Position numbers and translations under genes: made by a program | Notes under the pieces: model-generated | What the model saw: only the letters and a program-made list of their open reading frames with translations | Told to the model about the DNA's origin: nothing | Databases searched by the model: none | Shown: positions 1 to 8,855 of the stretch, one piece after another | Numbering within the stretch: the first letter of the stretch is position 1 | Layout: every line of letters begins with the position of its first letter | Source of the DNA: Pseudomonas aegrilactucae | Lineage (GTDB): Bacteria > Pseudomonadota > Gammaproteobacteria > Pseudomonadales > Pseudomonadaceae | Direction of reading: 5' to 3' | DNA length: 44,717 nt | Assembly: GCF_019168305.1 (NCBI RefSeq) | Contig: NZ_JAHTBI010000122.1 | Coordinates: 1-44,717 of the forward strand

Positions 1-56
1 TCAAACTTTCTCAAAACAACTTCAATACCCCATTCCTTCTATATAGAAGAGGACAC

Positions 57-1277
57 TTACAGCACCCCCGCCTCTCGCAAACGCAGCACATCCTGCGCAT
101 CAAGCCCCAGTACCTGCGCCAACACCTGCTCGGTATGCTCGCCCAGCAGCGGCGGCGCACTGCGATACTCCACCGGCGTCTCGGACAGGCGAATAGGGCT
201 GGCCACCTGCGGCACGCTGCCCGCCAGTGGGTGGGGAATCTGGATGGCCAGGCCACGCGCCTGCACCTGCGGGTCCTGAAACATCTGCGCCAGGTCGTTG
301 ATCGGACCACACGGCACACCTGCCTGCTCCAGCTGGCTGACCCATTCGGCCGTGGTCTTGAACACCGTGGCCTGACGGATCAGCGGGATCAGCTCGGCGC
401 GGTTGGCCACCCTCAGCTTATTGGTGGCAAAACGCGGATCGTCTGCCCACTGCGGCTGGCCCGCCACCTCGGCGAACTTGCGAAACTGCGAGTCGTTGCC
501 CACGGTGAGAATGAAATCACCGTCGGCGGTAGGGAAGTCCTGATAAGGCACGATATTCGGGTGCGCATTACCCAGGCGCCGTGGCGCCGTACCCGTGGTC
601 AGGTAGTTCATGGCCTGGTTGGCCAGGCAGGCGACCTGCACGTCGAGCAACGCCATGTCAATATGCTGGCCGCCGCCATCGTGATCACGGTGGGCGAGGG
701 CGGCCAGTATCGCGACCGTCGAGTACAGCCCGGTGAGGATATCGGTCAGCGCCACCCCCACTTTCACCGGCCCCGCACCGTCCTCGCCCTCGGGACGGCC
801 AGTCAGGCTCATCAGCCCACCCAGGCCCTGGATCATGAAGTCGTAGCCGGCGCGCCTGGCATAAGGCCCGGTCTGGCCGAAACCGGTAATGGAACAATAG
901 ATAAGCTGCGGATTGATCGCCCGCAGGCTTTCGTAGTCCAGTCCGTAGGCCGCCAGCCCACCCACCTTGAAGTTCTCGATCAGGATGTCCGACTTGGCCG
1001 CCAGCTCGCGCACCAGTTGCTGGCCTTCTGGCTGGGTGAAGTCGATGGTCACCGATTGCTTGTTGCGGTTGGCCGACAGGTAGTAGGCCGCCTCGCTGGT
1101 GTTCTCGCCATAGGCGTCCTTGAGAAACGGTGGGCCCCAGGCGCGCGTATCGTCACCCGCCCCCGGGCGCTCGACCTTGATCACCTCGGCCCCCAGGTCC
1201 GCGAGGATCTGCCCGGACCACGGCCCGGCCAGTACCCGCGACAGGTCCAGCACCCGCAGATGAGATAGCGCGCCCAT
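57..1277 (-). CDS. gcdG: CaiB/BaiF (class III) CoA-transferase, probable glutarate CoA-transferase
   Basis: A 406-aa family III CoA-transferase. The N-terminus (HLRVLDLSRVLAGPW...ADLGAEVIKVERPG) is the classic CaiB/BaiF nucleotide-binding fold, and D179 in the ALTDILTGL segment fits the catalytic aspartate that carries the acyl anhydride. The start has a good AAGGAG ribosome site. The gene follows gcdH by 21 nt on the same strand, and this pairing is known from P. putida and resembles the human SUGCT/GCDH pair. It therefore probably activates glutarate to glutaryl-CoA, with succinyl-CoA or a similar donor, to feed the dehydrogenase next door. Substrate is inferred from context; the fold alone would also allow other carboxylates. 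Downstream there is only a short AT-rich palindrome (36-49) and no clear terminator before the window edge. Confidence 0.85.
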   Translation of the reverse strand: MGALSHLRVLDLSRVLAGPWSGQILADLGAEVIKVERPGAGDDTRAWGPPFLKDAYGENTSEAAYYLSANRNKQSVTIDFTQPEGQQLVRELAAKSDILIENFKVGGLAAYGLDYESLRAINPQLIYCSITGFGQTGPYARRAGYDFMIQGLGGLMSLTGRPEGEDGAGPVKVGVALTDILTGLYSTVAILAALAHRDHDGGGQHIDMALLDVQVACLANQAMNYLTTGTAPRRLGNAHPNIVPYQDFPTADGDFILTVGNDSQFRKFAEVAGQPQWADDPRFATNKLRVANRAELIPLIRQATVFKTTAEWVSQLEQAGVPCGPINDLAQMFQDPQVQARGLAIQIPHPLAGSVPQVASPIRLSETPVEYRSAPPLLGEHTEQVLAQVLGLDAQDVLRLREAGVL

Positions 1278-1298
1278 GGGCTGGCTCCTTGTTATCTA

Positions 1299-2480
1299 TT
1301 AATAGAAGGCCTGGATACCGGTCTGTGCACGCCCCAGGATCAGCGCATGCACGTCATGCGTACCTTCATAGGTGTTCACCACCTCGAGGTTGACCAGGTG
1401 CCGGGCCACGCCGAACTCGTCGGAGATGCCATTGCCACCGAGCATGTCGCGGGCCATGCGCGCGACGTCCAGCGCCTTGCCGCAGGAATTGCGCTTCATG
1501 ATCGAGGTGATCTCTACTGCAGCAGTGCCTTCGTCCTTCATCCGCCCCAGGCGCAGGCAACCCTGCAGGGCGAGGGTGATCTCGGTCTGCATGTCGGCCA
1601 GCTTCTTCTGGATCAACTGGTTGGCCGCCAAGGGGCGACCGAACTGCTGGCGGTCGAGGGTGTACTGGCGCGCGGTGTGCCAGCAGGCTTCGGCAGCCCC
1701 CAGCGCGCCCCACGAGATGCCGTAGCGCGCCGAGTTCAGGCAGGTGAACGGGCCCTTGAGGCCGCGCACGTCGGGGAAGATGTTGTCTTCAGGCACGAAT
1801 ACATTGTCCATCACGATCTCGCCGGTGATCGATGCACGCAGGCCGACCTTGCCATGGATCACCGGGGCACTCAGGCCCTGCCAGCCTTTCTCCAGCACGA
1901 AGCCGCGAATGTCACCGGCATCGTCCTTGGCCCACACCACGAACACATCGGCGATCGGGCTGTTGGTGATCCACATCTTGCTGCCGCTGAGGCGATAGCC
2001 ACCGTCGACCTTTTTTGCACGGGTGATCATCGCGCCCGGATCGGAGCCATGGTTGGGCTCGGTGAGGCCGAAGCAGCCGATCCACTCGCCGCTGGCCAGC
2101 TTGGGCAGGTACTTCTGCTTTTGCGCCTCGGTACCGAATTCGTTGATCGGCACCATCACCAGCGAAGACTGCACGCTCATCATCGAACGGTAGCCGGAGT
2201 CGATACGCTCCACTTCACGGGCAATCAGGCCGTAACACACATAGTTGAGGCCACTGCCACCGTACTGCTCCGGGATGGTTGCGCCCAACAGGCCGACTTC
2301 ACCCATCTCGCGAAAGATCGCAGGGTCGGTCTGCTCGTGACGGAAGGCTTCCAGCACACGGGGCGCAAGCTTGTCCTGGGCGAAGTGGAAGGCGCTTTCG
2401 CGCACCATGCGCTCTTCTTCGGTGAGCTGCTGATCGAGCAGCAGCGGATCGATCCAGTTGAAGCTTGCTTTGCCGGCCAT
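1299..2480 (-). CDS. gcdH: Glutaryl-CoA dehydrogenase
   Basis: A 393-aa FAD-dependent acyl-CoA dehydrogenase that oxidises and decarboxylates glutaryl-CoA to crotonyl-CoA in lysine/glutarate breakdown; electrons go to ETF. Family signatures are GCFGLTEPNHGSDPG (about 136-149), KMWITNSPIADVFVVWAK (about 168-185) and the C-terminal VNTYEGTHDVHALILGRA, in which E372 is the catalytic base (equivalent to human Glu370). The decarboxylating subgroup is supported by overall similarity and length and by the genetic link to a CoA-transferase and a LysR regulator. It is the first gene of a gcdH-gcdG operon and is transcribed divergently from gcdR across a 160-bp gap. Cytoplasmic. Confidence 0.93.
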   Translation of the reverse strand: MAGKASFNWIDPLLLDQQLTEEERMVRESAFHFAQDKLAPRVLEAFRHEQTDPAIFREMGEVGLLGATIPEQYGGSGLNYVCYGLIAREVERIDSGYRSMMSVQSSLVMVPINEFGTEAQKQKYLPKLASGEWIGCFGLTEPNHGSDPGAMITRAKKVDGGYRLSGSKMWITNSPIADVFVVWAKDDAGDIRGFVLEKGWQGLSAPVIHGKVGLRASITGEIVMDNVFVPEDNIFPDVRGLKGPFTCLNSARYGISWGALGAAEACWHTARQYTLDRQQFGRPLAANQLIQKKLADMQTEITLALQGCLRLGRMKDEGTAAVEITSIMKRNSCGKALDVARMARDMLGGNGISDEFGVARHLVNLEVVNTYEGTHDVHALILGRAQTGIQAFY

Positions 2481-2572
2481 GAGCGAATCCTCGGGAAATG
2501 GGTTCAGGTATGTCGTGGATTGATCCTAGGCCTGATCGGGGCAGGCGACAAACGAGGATTACGCATAGTGTT

Positions 2573-2587
2573 GTGATAATTTCTCAC
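2573..2587. promoter_or_regulatory. Candidate LysR-type operator in the gcdH/gcdR gap
   Basis: The 160 bp between the divergent genes holds the imperfect inverted repeat GTGATAATTTCTCAC, in an AT-rich patch 54-68 bp ahead of the gcdR start. It is the best dyad in the gap, and LysR proteins usually bind dyads (T-N11-A type) beside their own gene. Binding by GcdR is an inference. Confidence 0.35.
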
Positions 2588-2640
2588 TCCATAAGGGTGC
2601 TGAAGGCCATTTCAACGCCCCATTAGTGAGGTTGACGTAT

Positions 2641-3567
2641 ATGCGACGCAAGATCCCCAGCACCACGGCCCTGGTGTGCTTCGAGGCTGCGGCGCGCCAC
2701 GAGAGCTTTACCAAGGCAGCCCACGAGCTTTCCCTGACCCAGGGCGCCGTCTGTCGCCAGATAGGCGCTCTGGAGGCATTTCTCAATGTCGAGCTGTTTC
2801 GCCGCTCGCGGCGCGGGGTGAAGCTGACCGAGGCGGGGCTGTCGTACAGCCGCCGCGTCGCTACCCAGCTCGATGCAGTGGAGCGCGACACCTTGTCGGT
2901 GATGGGCCAGCAGGGCGCCAACGTGATCGAACTGGCACTGGTACCGACATTCGGCACCCAGTGGCTGCTGCCGCGCCTGAAGGGCTTCCAGCGCCTGCAC
3001 CCCGAGGTCACGGTCAACCTCACCAACCGCACACGTCCGTTCCTGTTCGCCGACACCCCGTTCGACGCCGCCATCTACTTTGGCGACGCGGACTGGTCGG
3101 GCACCCAGTCGCATCGCCTGATGGGCGAGAACCCCGTACCGGTGTGCAGCCCTGCGCTGCTGGCAGGGCAGGCCAGCCTCAGTGCACAGGCCATCGCCCA
3201 GTTGCCGCTGCTGCAGCAGACCACCCGACCGTACGCCTGGCGCCAGTGGTTCAACAGCCTGGAGATGAACGTGGCGCGCGACATGACCGGCCCGCGCTAT
3301 GAGCTATTCTCGATGTTGGCGCAGGCGGCCATGCACGAAATGGGCGTCGCGCTGATCCCGCCGTTCCTGATCCAGCACGAACTGGGGGAGGGCAGGCTGG
3401 TGATCGCCAACCCTCACGCGCTGTCGAGCATCAAGGCGTATTACCTGATGATCCCCGAGCGCAAGGTGGAATCGGCTTCATTGCGCGCCTTTCGCGACTG
3501 GCTGGTAGACGAAGCTCAGCGCTACACCGCGCAACACAAGGACGAAAGCGGTTTGCTGACCCCGTAG
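2641..3567 (+). CDS. gcdR: LysR-family regulator of glutarate catabolism
   Basis: A 308-aa LysR-type regulator. The winged helix-turn-helix occupies about residues 6-65 (ALVCFEAAARHESFTKAAHELSLTQGAVCRQI), followed by the periplasmic-binding-protein-like effector domain. The ATG at 2641 is preferred over the in-frame GTG at 2626 because the family starts just before the IPSTTAL... helix. It is divergent from gcdH-gcdG. The orthologous P. putida GcdR is known to respond to glutarate and activate gcdHG; the same role is inferred here from position. The stop codon lies in the loop side of a small hairpin (3552-3575). Confidence 0.88.
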   Translation: MRRKIPSTTALVCFEAAARHESFTKAAHELSLTQGAVCRQIGALEAFLNVELFRRSRRGVKLTEAGLSYSRRVATQLDAVERDTLSVMGQQGANVIELALVPTFGTQWLLPRLKGFQRLHPEVTVNLTNRTRPFLFADTPFDAAIYFGDADWSGTQSHRLMGENPVPVCSPALLAGQASLSAQAIAQLPLLQQTTRPYAWRQWFNSLEMNVARDMTGPRYELFSMLAQAAMHEMGVALIPPFLIQHELGEGRLVIANPHALSSIKAYYLMIPERKVESASLRAFRDWLVDEAQRYTAQHKDESGLLTP

Positions 3568-3575
3568 TCAGCAAA
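3552..3575 (+). terminator. Hairpin overlapping the end of gcdR
   Basis: A 9-bp perfect stem (TTTGCTGAC / GTCAGCAAA) with a 6-nt loop overlaps the TAG stop of gcdR. There is no T-tract, so it is a weak terminator candidate and may be only an mRNA 3'-end stabiliser. Confidence 0.35.
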
Positions 3576-3792
3576 TAAATAGCCCTACAGATATACGGAA
3601 ATGTCGCATATGAGCAGACTGTTCCGGCGCACCTCAAAACACCCCTTAACCCTGCTGTTTACGGGGGCTTCACGGCATAAATCGGGCCCGATCGAGGGCT
3701 TTCGAGAAATTTGTCTGAAAAAATTTCAAATTCTACCTAATGTCCCTGAAGCCCACGGTTCGCGGGCTTGAGCCTGGTTATTGCGACATTCG

Positions 3793-3827
3793 GTCACAGG
3801 GTGACTTGTAGTTTGATCTTCGTCACC
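3793..3827. promoter_or_regulatory. Repeated GTCAC/GTGAC half-sites upstream of pntAA
   Basis: The 408-bp gap between gcdR and pntAA is otherwise empty of genes. In its middle lies the palindrome GTCACAGGGTGAC (3793-3805), followed by another inverted GTCACCC at about 3822, so three half-sites sit on one DNA stretch about 150 bp ahead of the GTG start. This looks like an operator; the regulator is unknown. Confidence 0.35.
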
Positions 3828-3975
3828 CTCCATAACCTGTTGAAGCGATTCAGGATCGCCTGCAAAATGCCGCGCCCCGCCTGGATTCAGGCGGGATCGT
3901 GCTGATCGGCCGCCCCAGACGCACCATCCGCAGTGCGCTGGTTTACCAACAAAAGATCACGCAGGAGAAATTGAC

Positions 3976-5097
3976 GTGCACATTGGTGTTCCTCTCGAAA
4001 CGCAGACGGGCGAGACACGTGTCGCTGCCACCCCCGAAACCATCAGGAAACTGATTGGCCAGGGTCACCAGGTCACTGTGCAGCGCGGGGCCGGCATCAA
4101 TGCCAGCGTGCCGGACAGTGCCTATGAAGCAGCAGGCGCGACCATCGGCAGCGCTGCCGATGCGTTCGGCGCACAGCTTGTTCTTAAGGTTGTGGCGCCC
4201 AACGACAGCGAACTGGGCCAGATCAAGCGCGCCAGCGTGCTGGTAGGCATGCTCAACCCGTTCAACAACGACGTGATCGGCAAAATGGCCGAAAGCGGCA
4301 TTACCGCCTTCGCCCTCGAGGCGGCGCCACGCACTTCGCGGGCCCAGAGCCTCGACGTGCTGTCGTCCCAGGCCAACATCGCCGGCTACAAGGCCGTGCT
4401 GCTGGCCGCTCATCACTACCCGCGCTTCATGCCCATGCTGATGACCGCCGCCGGTACCGTGAAGGCCGCCCGCGTGCTGATCCTGGGGGCTGGCGTGGCC
4501 GGCCTGCAGGCCATCGCCACGGCCAAGCGCCTGGGTGCGGTGATCGAAGCCTCGGACGTACGCCCTGCGGTGAAGGAGCAGATCGAGTCGCTGGGTGCCA
4601 AGTTCATCGACGTGCCCTACGAGACCGACGAGGAACGCGAGTGCGCCGAAGGCGTTGGCGGCTATGCGCGGCCGATGCCGGCCAGCTGGATGCAGCGCCA
4701 GGCCCAGGCGGTGCACGAGCGCGCGAAACAGGCCGACATCGTGATCACTACCGCGCTGATCCCGGGGCGCAAGGCACCGACCCTGCTCAGCGCCGAAACG
4801 GTTGCGCAGATGAAGCCTGGCTCGGTGGTCATCGACCTCGCGGCGGCTCAGGGCGGCAACTGCCCGCTGACCGTGGCCGACCAGGTGGTGATCGAGAACG
4901 GCGTGACCATCGTTGGCCCGACCAACCTGCCGGCCCAGGTCGGCGCGGATGCCTCGGCGCTGTATGCACGCAACCTGCTCGACTTCATGAAGCTGCTGTT
5001 CGACAAGGACGGCGCATTCACGATCAACCTCGAAGACGACATCGTCGCCGCGTGCCTGATGTGCCGCGACGGCCAGGTCATGCGCAAGAACGGATAA
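3976..5097 (+). CDS. pntAA: Proton-translocating NAD(P) transhydrogenase, subunit alpha part 1
   Basis: A 373-aa NAD(H)-binding domain I of the membrane transhydrogenase, which transfers hydride between NADH and NADP+ at the cost of the proton gradient and supplies NADPH. The N-terminus MHIGVPLETQTGETRVAATPET and the Rossmann segment RVLILGAGVAGLQAIATAKRLGA (glycine motif GAGVAG) are diagnostic, as is the mobile-loop region around residues 210-240. The start is GTG, with an AGGAG ribosome site 8 nt upstream; no ATG fits. The protein is soluble and docks on PntAB/PntB. It heads a tight three-gene operon (gaps of 11 and 2 nt). The split alpha subunit follows the Rhodospirillum rubrum plan, unlike the fused PntA of E. 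coli. Confidence 0.95.
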   Translation: MHIGVPLETQTGETRVAATPETIRKLIGQGHQVTVQRGAGINASVPDSAYEAAGATIGSAADAFGAQLVLKVVAPNDSELGQIKRASVLVGMLNPFNNDVIGKMAESGITAFALEAAPRTSRAQSLDVLSSQANIAGYKAVLLAAHHYPRFMPMLMTAAGTVKAARVLILGAGVAGLQAIATAKRLGAVIEASDVRPAVKEQIESLGAKFIDVPYETDEERECAEGVGGYARPMPASWMQRQAQAVHERAKQADIVITTALIPGRKAPTLLSAETVAQMKPGSVVIDLAAAQGGNCPLTVADQVVIENGVTIVGPTNLPAQVGADASALYARNLLDFMKLLFDKDGAFTINLEDDIVAACLMCRDGQVMRKNG

Positions 5098-5108
5098 GGA
5101 GCCAGACA

Positions 5109-5426
5109 ATGGAAGACATGCTGATCTCTCACGGCGTCTACAACCTGATCATCTTCGTGCTGGCCATCTATGTGGGCTACCACGTGGTCTGGAACGTGAC
5201 CCCGGCGCTGCACACCCCGCTGATGGCGGTCACCAACGCCATCTCCGCCATTGTCATCGTCGGCGCCATGCTCGCCGCCGCGCTGACCGTGACCCCGCTG
5301 GGCAAGACCATGGGCACCCTCGCGGTGGCCCTGGCGGCGGTCAACGTGTTCGGCGGTTTCCTCGTCACCCGGCGCATGCTGGAGATGTTCAAGAAAAAGG
5401 CCGCCAAGGCTGAGGGGAAGAAGTAA
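5109..5426 (+). CDS. pntAB: Transhydrogenase subunit alpha part 2 (membrane)
   Basis: A 105-aa integral membrane subunit with three or four hydrophobic helices (YNLIIFVLAIYVGYHVVW; the helices after PLMAVTNAISAIVIVGAML; TLAVALAAVNVFGGFLVTRRML) and a lysine-rich cytoplasmic tail. It forms part of domain II, the proton channel, together with the N-terminal half of PntB. ATG at 5109 follows a GGAG site in the gap after pntAA, and pntB starts 2 nt after its stop, so translation is probably coupled. Confidence 0.95.
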   Translation: MEDMLISHGVYNLIIFVLAIYVGYHVVWNVTPALHTPLMAVTNAISAIVIVGAMLAAALTVTPLGKTMGTLAVALAAVNVFGGFLVTRRMLEMFKKKAAKAEGKK

Positions 5427-5428
5427 CC

Positions 5429-6865
5429 ATGAGCATGAACCTGGTAACACTGCTCTACCTTGTCGCCTCGGTGTGCTTCATCCAGGCCCTCAAGGGCCTG
5501 TCGCACCCGACCACCTCGCGGCGCGGCAACCTGTTCGGCATGCTCGGCATGGCCCTGGCGGTCGTCACCACCATCGGCCTTATCTATAAGCTGGGCGCGG
5601 AGCTTGCCACCGACGGCATCGGCTATGTGATCGTCGGCCTGCTGGTTGGCGGCACCGCCGGCTCGATCATGGCCAAGCGCGTCGAGATGACCAAGATGCC
5701 CGAACTGGTCGCCTTCATGCACAGCATGATCGGCCTGGCCGCGGTGTTCATCGCCATCGCGGCCGTGGTCGAGCCGCAATCGCTGGGCATCGTGGCCAGC
5801 ATCAGCGACCCGATCCCCACCGGCAACCGTCTGGAGCTGTTCCTGGGCGCGGCCATCGGTGCAATCACCTTCTCCGGCTCGGTCATCGCCTTCGGCAAGC
5901 TCTCGGGCAAGTACAAGTTCCGCCTGTTCCAGGGCGCACCGGTACAGTTCAGCGGCCAGCACAAGCTCAACCTCGTGCTGGGCCTGGCCACCCTGGGCCT
6001 GGGCCTGATCTTCACCTTCACCGGCAACCTCGGCGCCTTTGCCTTGATGCTGGCCCTGGCGTTCGTGCTGGGCGTGCTGATCATCATCCCGATCGGCGGC
6101 GCCGACATGCCGGTGGTGGTGTCGATGCTCAACAGCTATTCGGGCTGGGCAGCGGCAGGGATCGGCTTCTCGCTGAACAACTCGATGCTGATCATCGCCG
6201 GCTCCCTGGTGGGCTCCAGCGGTGCGATCCTGTCGTACATCATGTGCAAGGCAATGAACCGCTCGTTCTTCAACGTGATCCTCGGCGGCTTCGGTGGTGC
6301 GGCAGAAGCCGCCGGCCCGGCCGGTGCCAAGGAAGCACGCCCGGTCAAGTCCGGCTCGGCCGACGACGCCACGTTCCTGCTGAGCAACGCCGACACCGTG
6401 ATCATCGTGCCCGGCTACGGCCTGGCGGTGGCCCGTGCGCAACATGCGCTCAAGGAACTGACCGAGAAGCTGACCCACAACGGCGTGACCGTGAAGTACG
6501 CGATCCACCCGGTGGCGGGGCGCATGCCCGGGCACATGAACGTGTTGCTGGCCGAGGCCGAAGTGCCGTACGACCAGGTGTTCGAGATGGACGACATCAA
6601 CTCCGAGTTCGGCCAGGCCGACGTGGTGCTGGTACTGGGCGCCAACGACGTGGTCAACCCGGCCGCCAAGAACGATCCCACCTCGCCGATTGCCGGCATG
6701 CCGATCCTCGAAGCCTTCAAGGCCAAGACCATCATCGTCAACAAGCGCTCGATGGCCAGCGGCTATGCCGGCCTGGACAACGAACTGTTCTACCTGGACA
6801 AGACCATGATGGTGTTCGGCGACGCCAAGAAAGTCATCGAAGACATGGTCAAAGCTGTGGAATAA
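5429..6865 (+). CDS. pntB: NAD(P) transhydrogenase subunit beta
   Basis: A 478-aa protein. The N-terminal 270 or so residues are a run of membrane helices forming the rest of the proton channel (domain II). The C-terminal domain III binds NADP(H), with the motifs IIVPGYGLAVARAQHALKEL and VLGANDVVNPAAKNDP, followed by IIVNKRSMASGYAGLDN. All expected motifs are intact and the length matches the family. It is the last gene of the pnt operon, followed 20 nt later by a strong terminator. Confidence 0.96.
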   Translation: MSMNLVTLLYLVASVCFIQALKGLSHPTTSRRGNLFGMLGMALAVVTTIGLIYKLGAELATDGIGYVIVGLLVGGTAGSIMAKRVEMTKMPELVAFMHSMIGLAAVFIAIAAVVEPQSLGIVASISDPIPTGNRLELFLGAAIGAITFSGSVIAFGKLSGKYKFRLFQGAPVQFSGQHKLNLVLGLATLGLGLIFTFTGNLGAFALMLALAFVLGVLIIIPIGGADMPVVVSMLNSYSGWAAAGIGFSLNNSMLIIAGSLVGSSGAILSYIMCKAMNRSFFNVILGGFGGAAEAAGPAGAKEARPVKSGSADDATFLLSNADTVIIVPGYGLAVARAQHALKELTEKLTHNGVTVKYAIHPVAGRMPGHMNVLLAEAEVPYDQVFEMDDINSEFGQADVVLVLGANDVVNPAAKNDPTSPIAGMPILEAFKAKTIIVNKRSMASGYAGLDNELFYLDKTMMVFGDAKKVIEDMVKAVE

Positions 6866-6885
6866 GCCCTTTAAAAGGCTGTGAC

Positions 6886-6920
6886 AAAAAGCCCCAGCGC
6901 GGTGCCGGCTGGGGCTTTTT
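6886..6920 (+). terminator. Rho-independent terminator of the pnt operon
   Basis: A 13-bp perfect stem (AAAAAGCCCCAGC pairing with GCTGGGGCTTTTT) with a 9-nt loop ends in TTTTT. It lies 20 nt after the pntB stop. Confidence 0.93.
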
Positions 6921-7043
6921 CGTGCCCGCCCAGCCGACAGAAGGCTCTATTTCAGGGCTTCGCATTCGACCTTGGTCGTGGGACGGCCGGGCGTGAAATC
7001 ACTAGACTGCGCATCTAGCTTTAGCAGCCCGAGATAATAATCC

Positions 7044-8537
7044 ATGTACCGTGATCGTATTCGCTTGTCCTCTTTGCACAGCAAGGTAATGAGTGCGGCC
7101 GACGCCGCCGGCTTGATCGAGGACGGCATGACCGTCGGCATGAGTGGTTTCACCCGTGCCGGTGAAGCCAAGGCCGTGCCGCACGCATTGGCCGAACGGG
7201 CCAAGCAGTCGCCGCTGAAAATCAGCCTGATGACCGGCGCCAGCCTGGGCAACGACCTCGACAAGCAACTGACCGAGGCCGGTGTACTGGCCCGCCGCAT
7301 GCCGTTCCAGGTCGACAGCACGCTGCGCAAGGCCATCAACGAAGGCAAGGTGATGTTCATCGACCAGCACCTGTCGGAAACCGTCGAACAGTTGCGCAAC
7401 CAGCAACTGAAGCTGCCGGACATCGCTGTCATCGAAGCGGTTGCGATCACCGAACAAGGCCACATCGTGCCGACCACCTCGGTGGGCAACTCGGCCAGCT
7501 TCGCGATCTTCGCCAAGCAGGTCATCGTCGAGATCAACCTGGCGCACAATGCCAACCTCGAAGGTCTGCACGACATCTATATCCCGACCTACCGCCCGAC
7601 CCGCACGCCGATCCCGTTGGTAAAGGTGGACGACCGTATCGGTAGCACCGCCATCCCGATCGACCCGGCCAAGATCGTCGGCATCGTCATCACCGACCAG
7701 CCGGACTCGCCGTCCACCGTGCTGGCGCCCGACGAAGAAACCCGGGGCATCGCCAATCACCTGATCAACTTCCTCAAGCAGGAAGTCGACGCCGGGCGCA
7801 TGACCAACACGCTCGGCCCGCTGCAGGCAGGCATCGGCAACATTGCCAACGCGGTGATGTGCGGCCTGATCGACTCGCCGTTCCAAGACCTGACCATGTA
7901 CTCCGAAGTGCTGCAGGACTCGACCTTCGACCTGATCGACGCCGGCAAGCTGAGTTTTGCCTCGGGCAGTTCGATCACCCTGTCGACCCGGCGCAACGCC
8001 GACGTGTTCGGCAACCTGGAGCGCTACAAGGACAAGCTGGTACTGCGCCCGCAGGAAATCTCCAACCACCCGGAGGTGGTGCGCCGGCTGGGCATCATCG
8101 GCATCAACACCGCACTGGAGTTCGACCTGTACGGCAACGTCAACTCCACCCACGTATGCGGCACGCGGATGATGAACGGCATCGGCGGCTCGGGCGACTT
8201 CGCCCGCAATGCGCACCTGGCAATCTTCGTCACCAAGTCGATCGCCAAGGGCGGCGCCATCTCCAGCGTGGTGCCGATGGTCAGCCACGTCGACCATACC
8301 GAGCATGATGTCGACATCCTTGTGACCGAACAGGGCCTGGCCGACCTGCGCGGCCTGGCCCCGCGCGAGCGGGCACGGGTGATCATCGACAACTGTGTGC
8401 ACCCGGACTACCGCGAGGCCCTGAACGACTACTTCAACCGTGCCTGCGAACGCGGCGGGCACACTCCGCACATCCTGCGCGAAGCACTGCAGTGGCATGA
8501 AAACCTGGAAGAAACCGGGCGCATGCTGGCCAGCTGA
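7044..8537 (+). CDS. scpC: Acetyl-CoA hydrolase/transferase family, succinyl-CoA:acetate (propionate) CoA transferase
   Basis: A 497-aa class I CoA-transferase of the AarC/Ach1/ScpC group, which moves CoA between succinyl-, acetyl- and propionyl-CoA and so helps remove toxic short-chain acyl-CoA or activate acetate. Diagnostic segments are GFTRAGEAKAVP near the N-terminus, TMYSEVLQDSTFDLIDAGK (E288 is the best candidate for the glutamate that forms the CoA thioester) and EFDLYGNVNSTHVCGTRMMNGIGGSGDFARNAHL. The ribosome site before ATG 7044 is weak (GAG). It stands alone between the pnt terminator and a hairpin at 8550-8581. Whether acetate or propionate is the main acceptor cannot be read from the sequence. 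Confidence 0.88.
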   Translation: MYRDRIRLSSLHSKVMSAADAAGLIEDGMTVGMSGFTRAGEAKAVPHALAERAKQSPLKISLMTGASLGNDLDKQLTEAGVLARRMPFQVDSTLRKAINEGKVMFIDQHLSETVEQLRNQQLKLPDIAVIEAVAITEQGHIVPTTSVGNSASFAIFAKQVIVEINLAHNANLEGLHDIYIPTYRPTRTPIPLVKVDDRIGSTAIPIDPAKIVGIVITDQPDSPSTVLAPDEETRGIANHLINFLKQEVDAGRMTNTLGPLQAGIGNIANAVMCGLIDSPFQDLTMYSEVLQDSTFDLIDAGKLSFASGSSITLSTRRNADVFGNLERYKDKLVLRPQEISNHPEVVRRLGIIGINTALEFDLYGNVNSTHVCGTRMMNGIGGSGDFARNAHLAIFVTKSIAKGGAISSVVPMVSHVDHTEHDVDILVTEQGLADLRGLAPRERARVIIDNCVHPDYREALNDYFNRACERGGHTPHILREALQWHENLEETGRMLAS

Positions 8538-8549
8538 GACGAGTGAGGC

Positions 8550-8581
8550 ACAGCCGGTGACGCGCAATGCGCACCGGCTGT
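8550..8581 (+). terminator. Hairpin downstream of the CoA-transferase gene
   Basis: A perfect 10-bp stem (ACAGCCGGTG / CACCGGCTGT) with a 12-nt loop begins 13 nt after the stop codon. There is no T-tract, so it is a possible Rho-related terminator or 3'-end stabiliser. Its right arm runs into the first TACAGTT motif. Confidence 0.45.
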
Positions 8582-8607
8582 ACAGTTGAAACCGCTGAAC
8601 TTAAACA

Positions 8608-8782
8608 AACTGTTCTACTGTACTGGTAAAATACCGGCAATTTCCCACCCTGCCCCCTCTCTCCAGCATAGAAATGCACCAATTAAGTGCGGACCGGTAC
8701 AGTTGCGTTCATTTCGGGTGCAACAGTCGCTTTAAACAGTTAACTGGCCCACTACAATGCAGGTGAACTGTATCTACTGTTA
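8608..8782. promoter_or_regulatory. Cluster of ACAGT-type operator motifs upstream of the DUF1127 gene
   Basis: This 318-bp gap carries several related motifs. On the minus strand, 8608-8626 reads ACAGTAGAACAGTT and 8766-8782 reads ACAGTAGATACAGTT, i.e. two tandem ACAGT units each. In between lie ACCGGTACAGTT (8693-8704) and AACAGTTAACTGG (8735-8747). The spread of four or more sites in 175 bp is far above what I would expect by chance. Tandem direct half-sites are typical of MocR/GntR-type regulators, but the regulator is unknown. Confidence 0.45.
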
Positions 8783-8855
8783 CGCACGACAGAAGAGGAT
8801 CATTGGCATCAGTTAAATCACTACCTAATGCCGCCACAAGCGGAAGGACGACATC

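Noticed and set aside
135..1268. Long plus-strand open frame opposite gcdG
   Set aside because: It mirrors the real gene in high-GC DNA; His/Gln/Arg-rich translation without domains. Similar shadows at 1347-2576, 3943-5109, 5177-6535, 7002-8567, 10616-12367, 12891-14729, 30276-32021 and 41344-43140 were discarded for the same reason.
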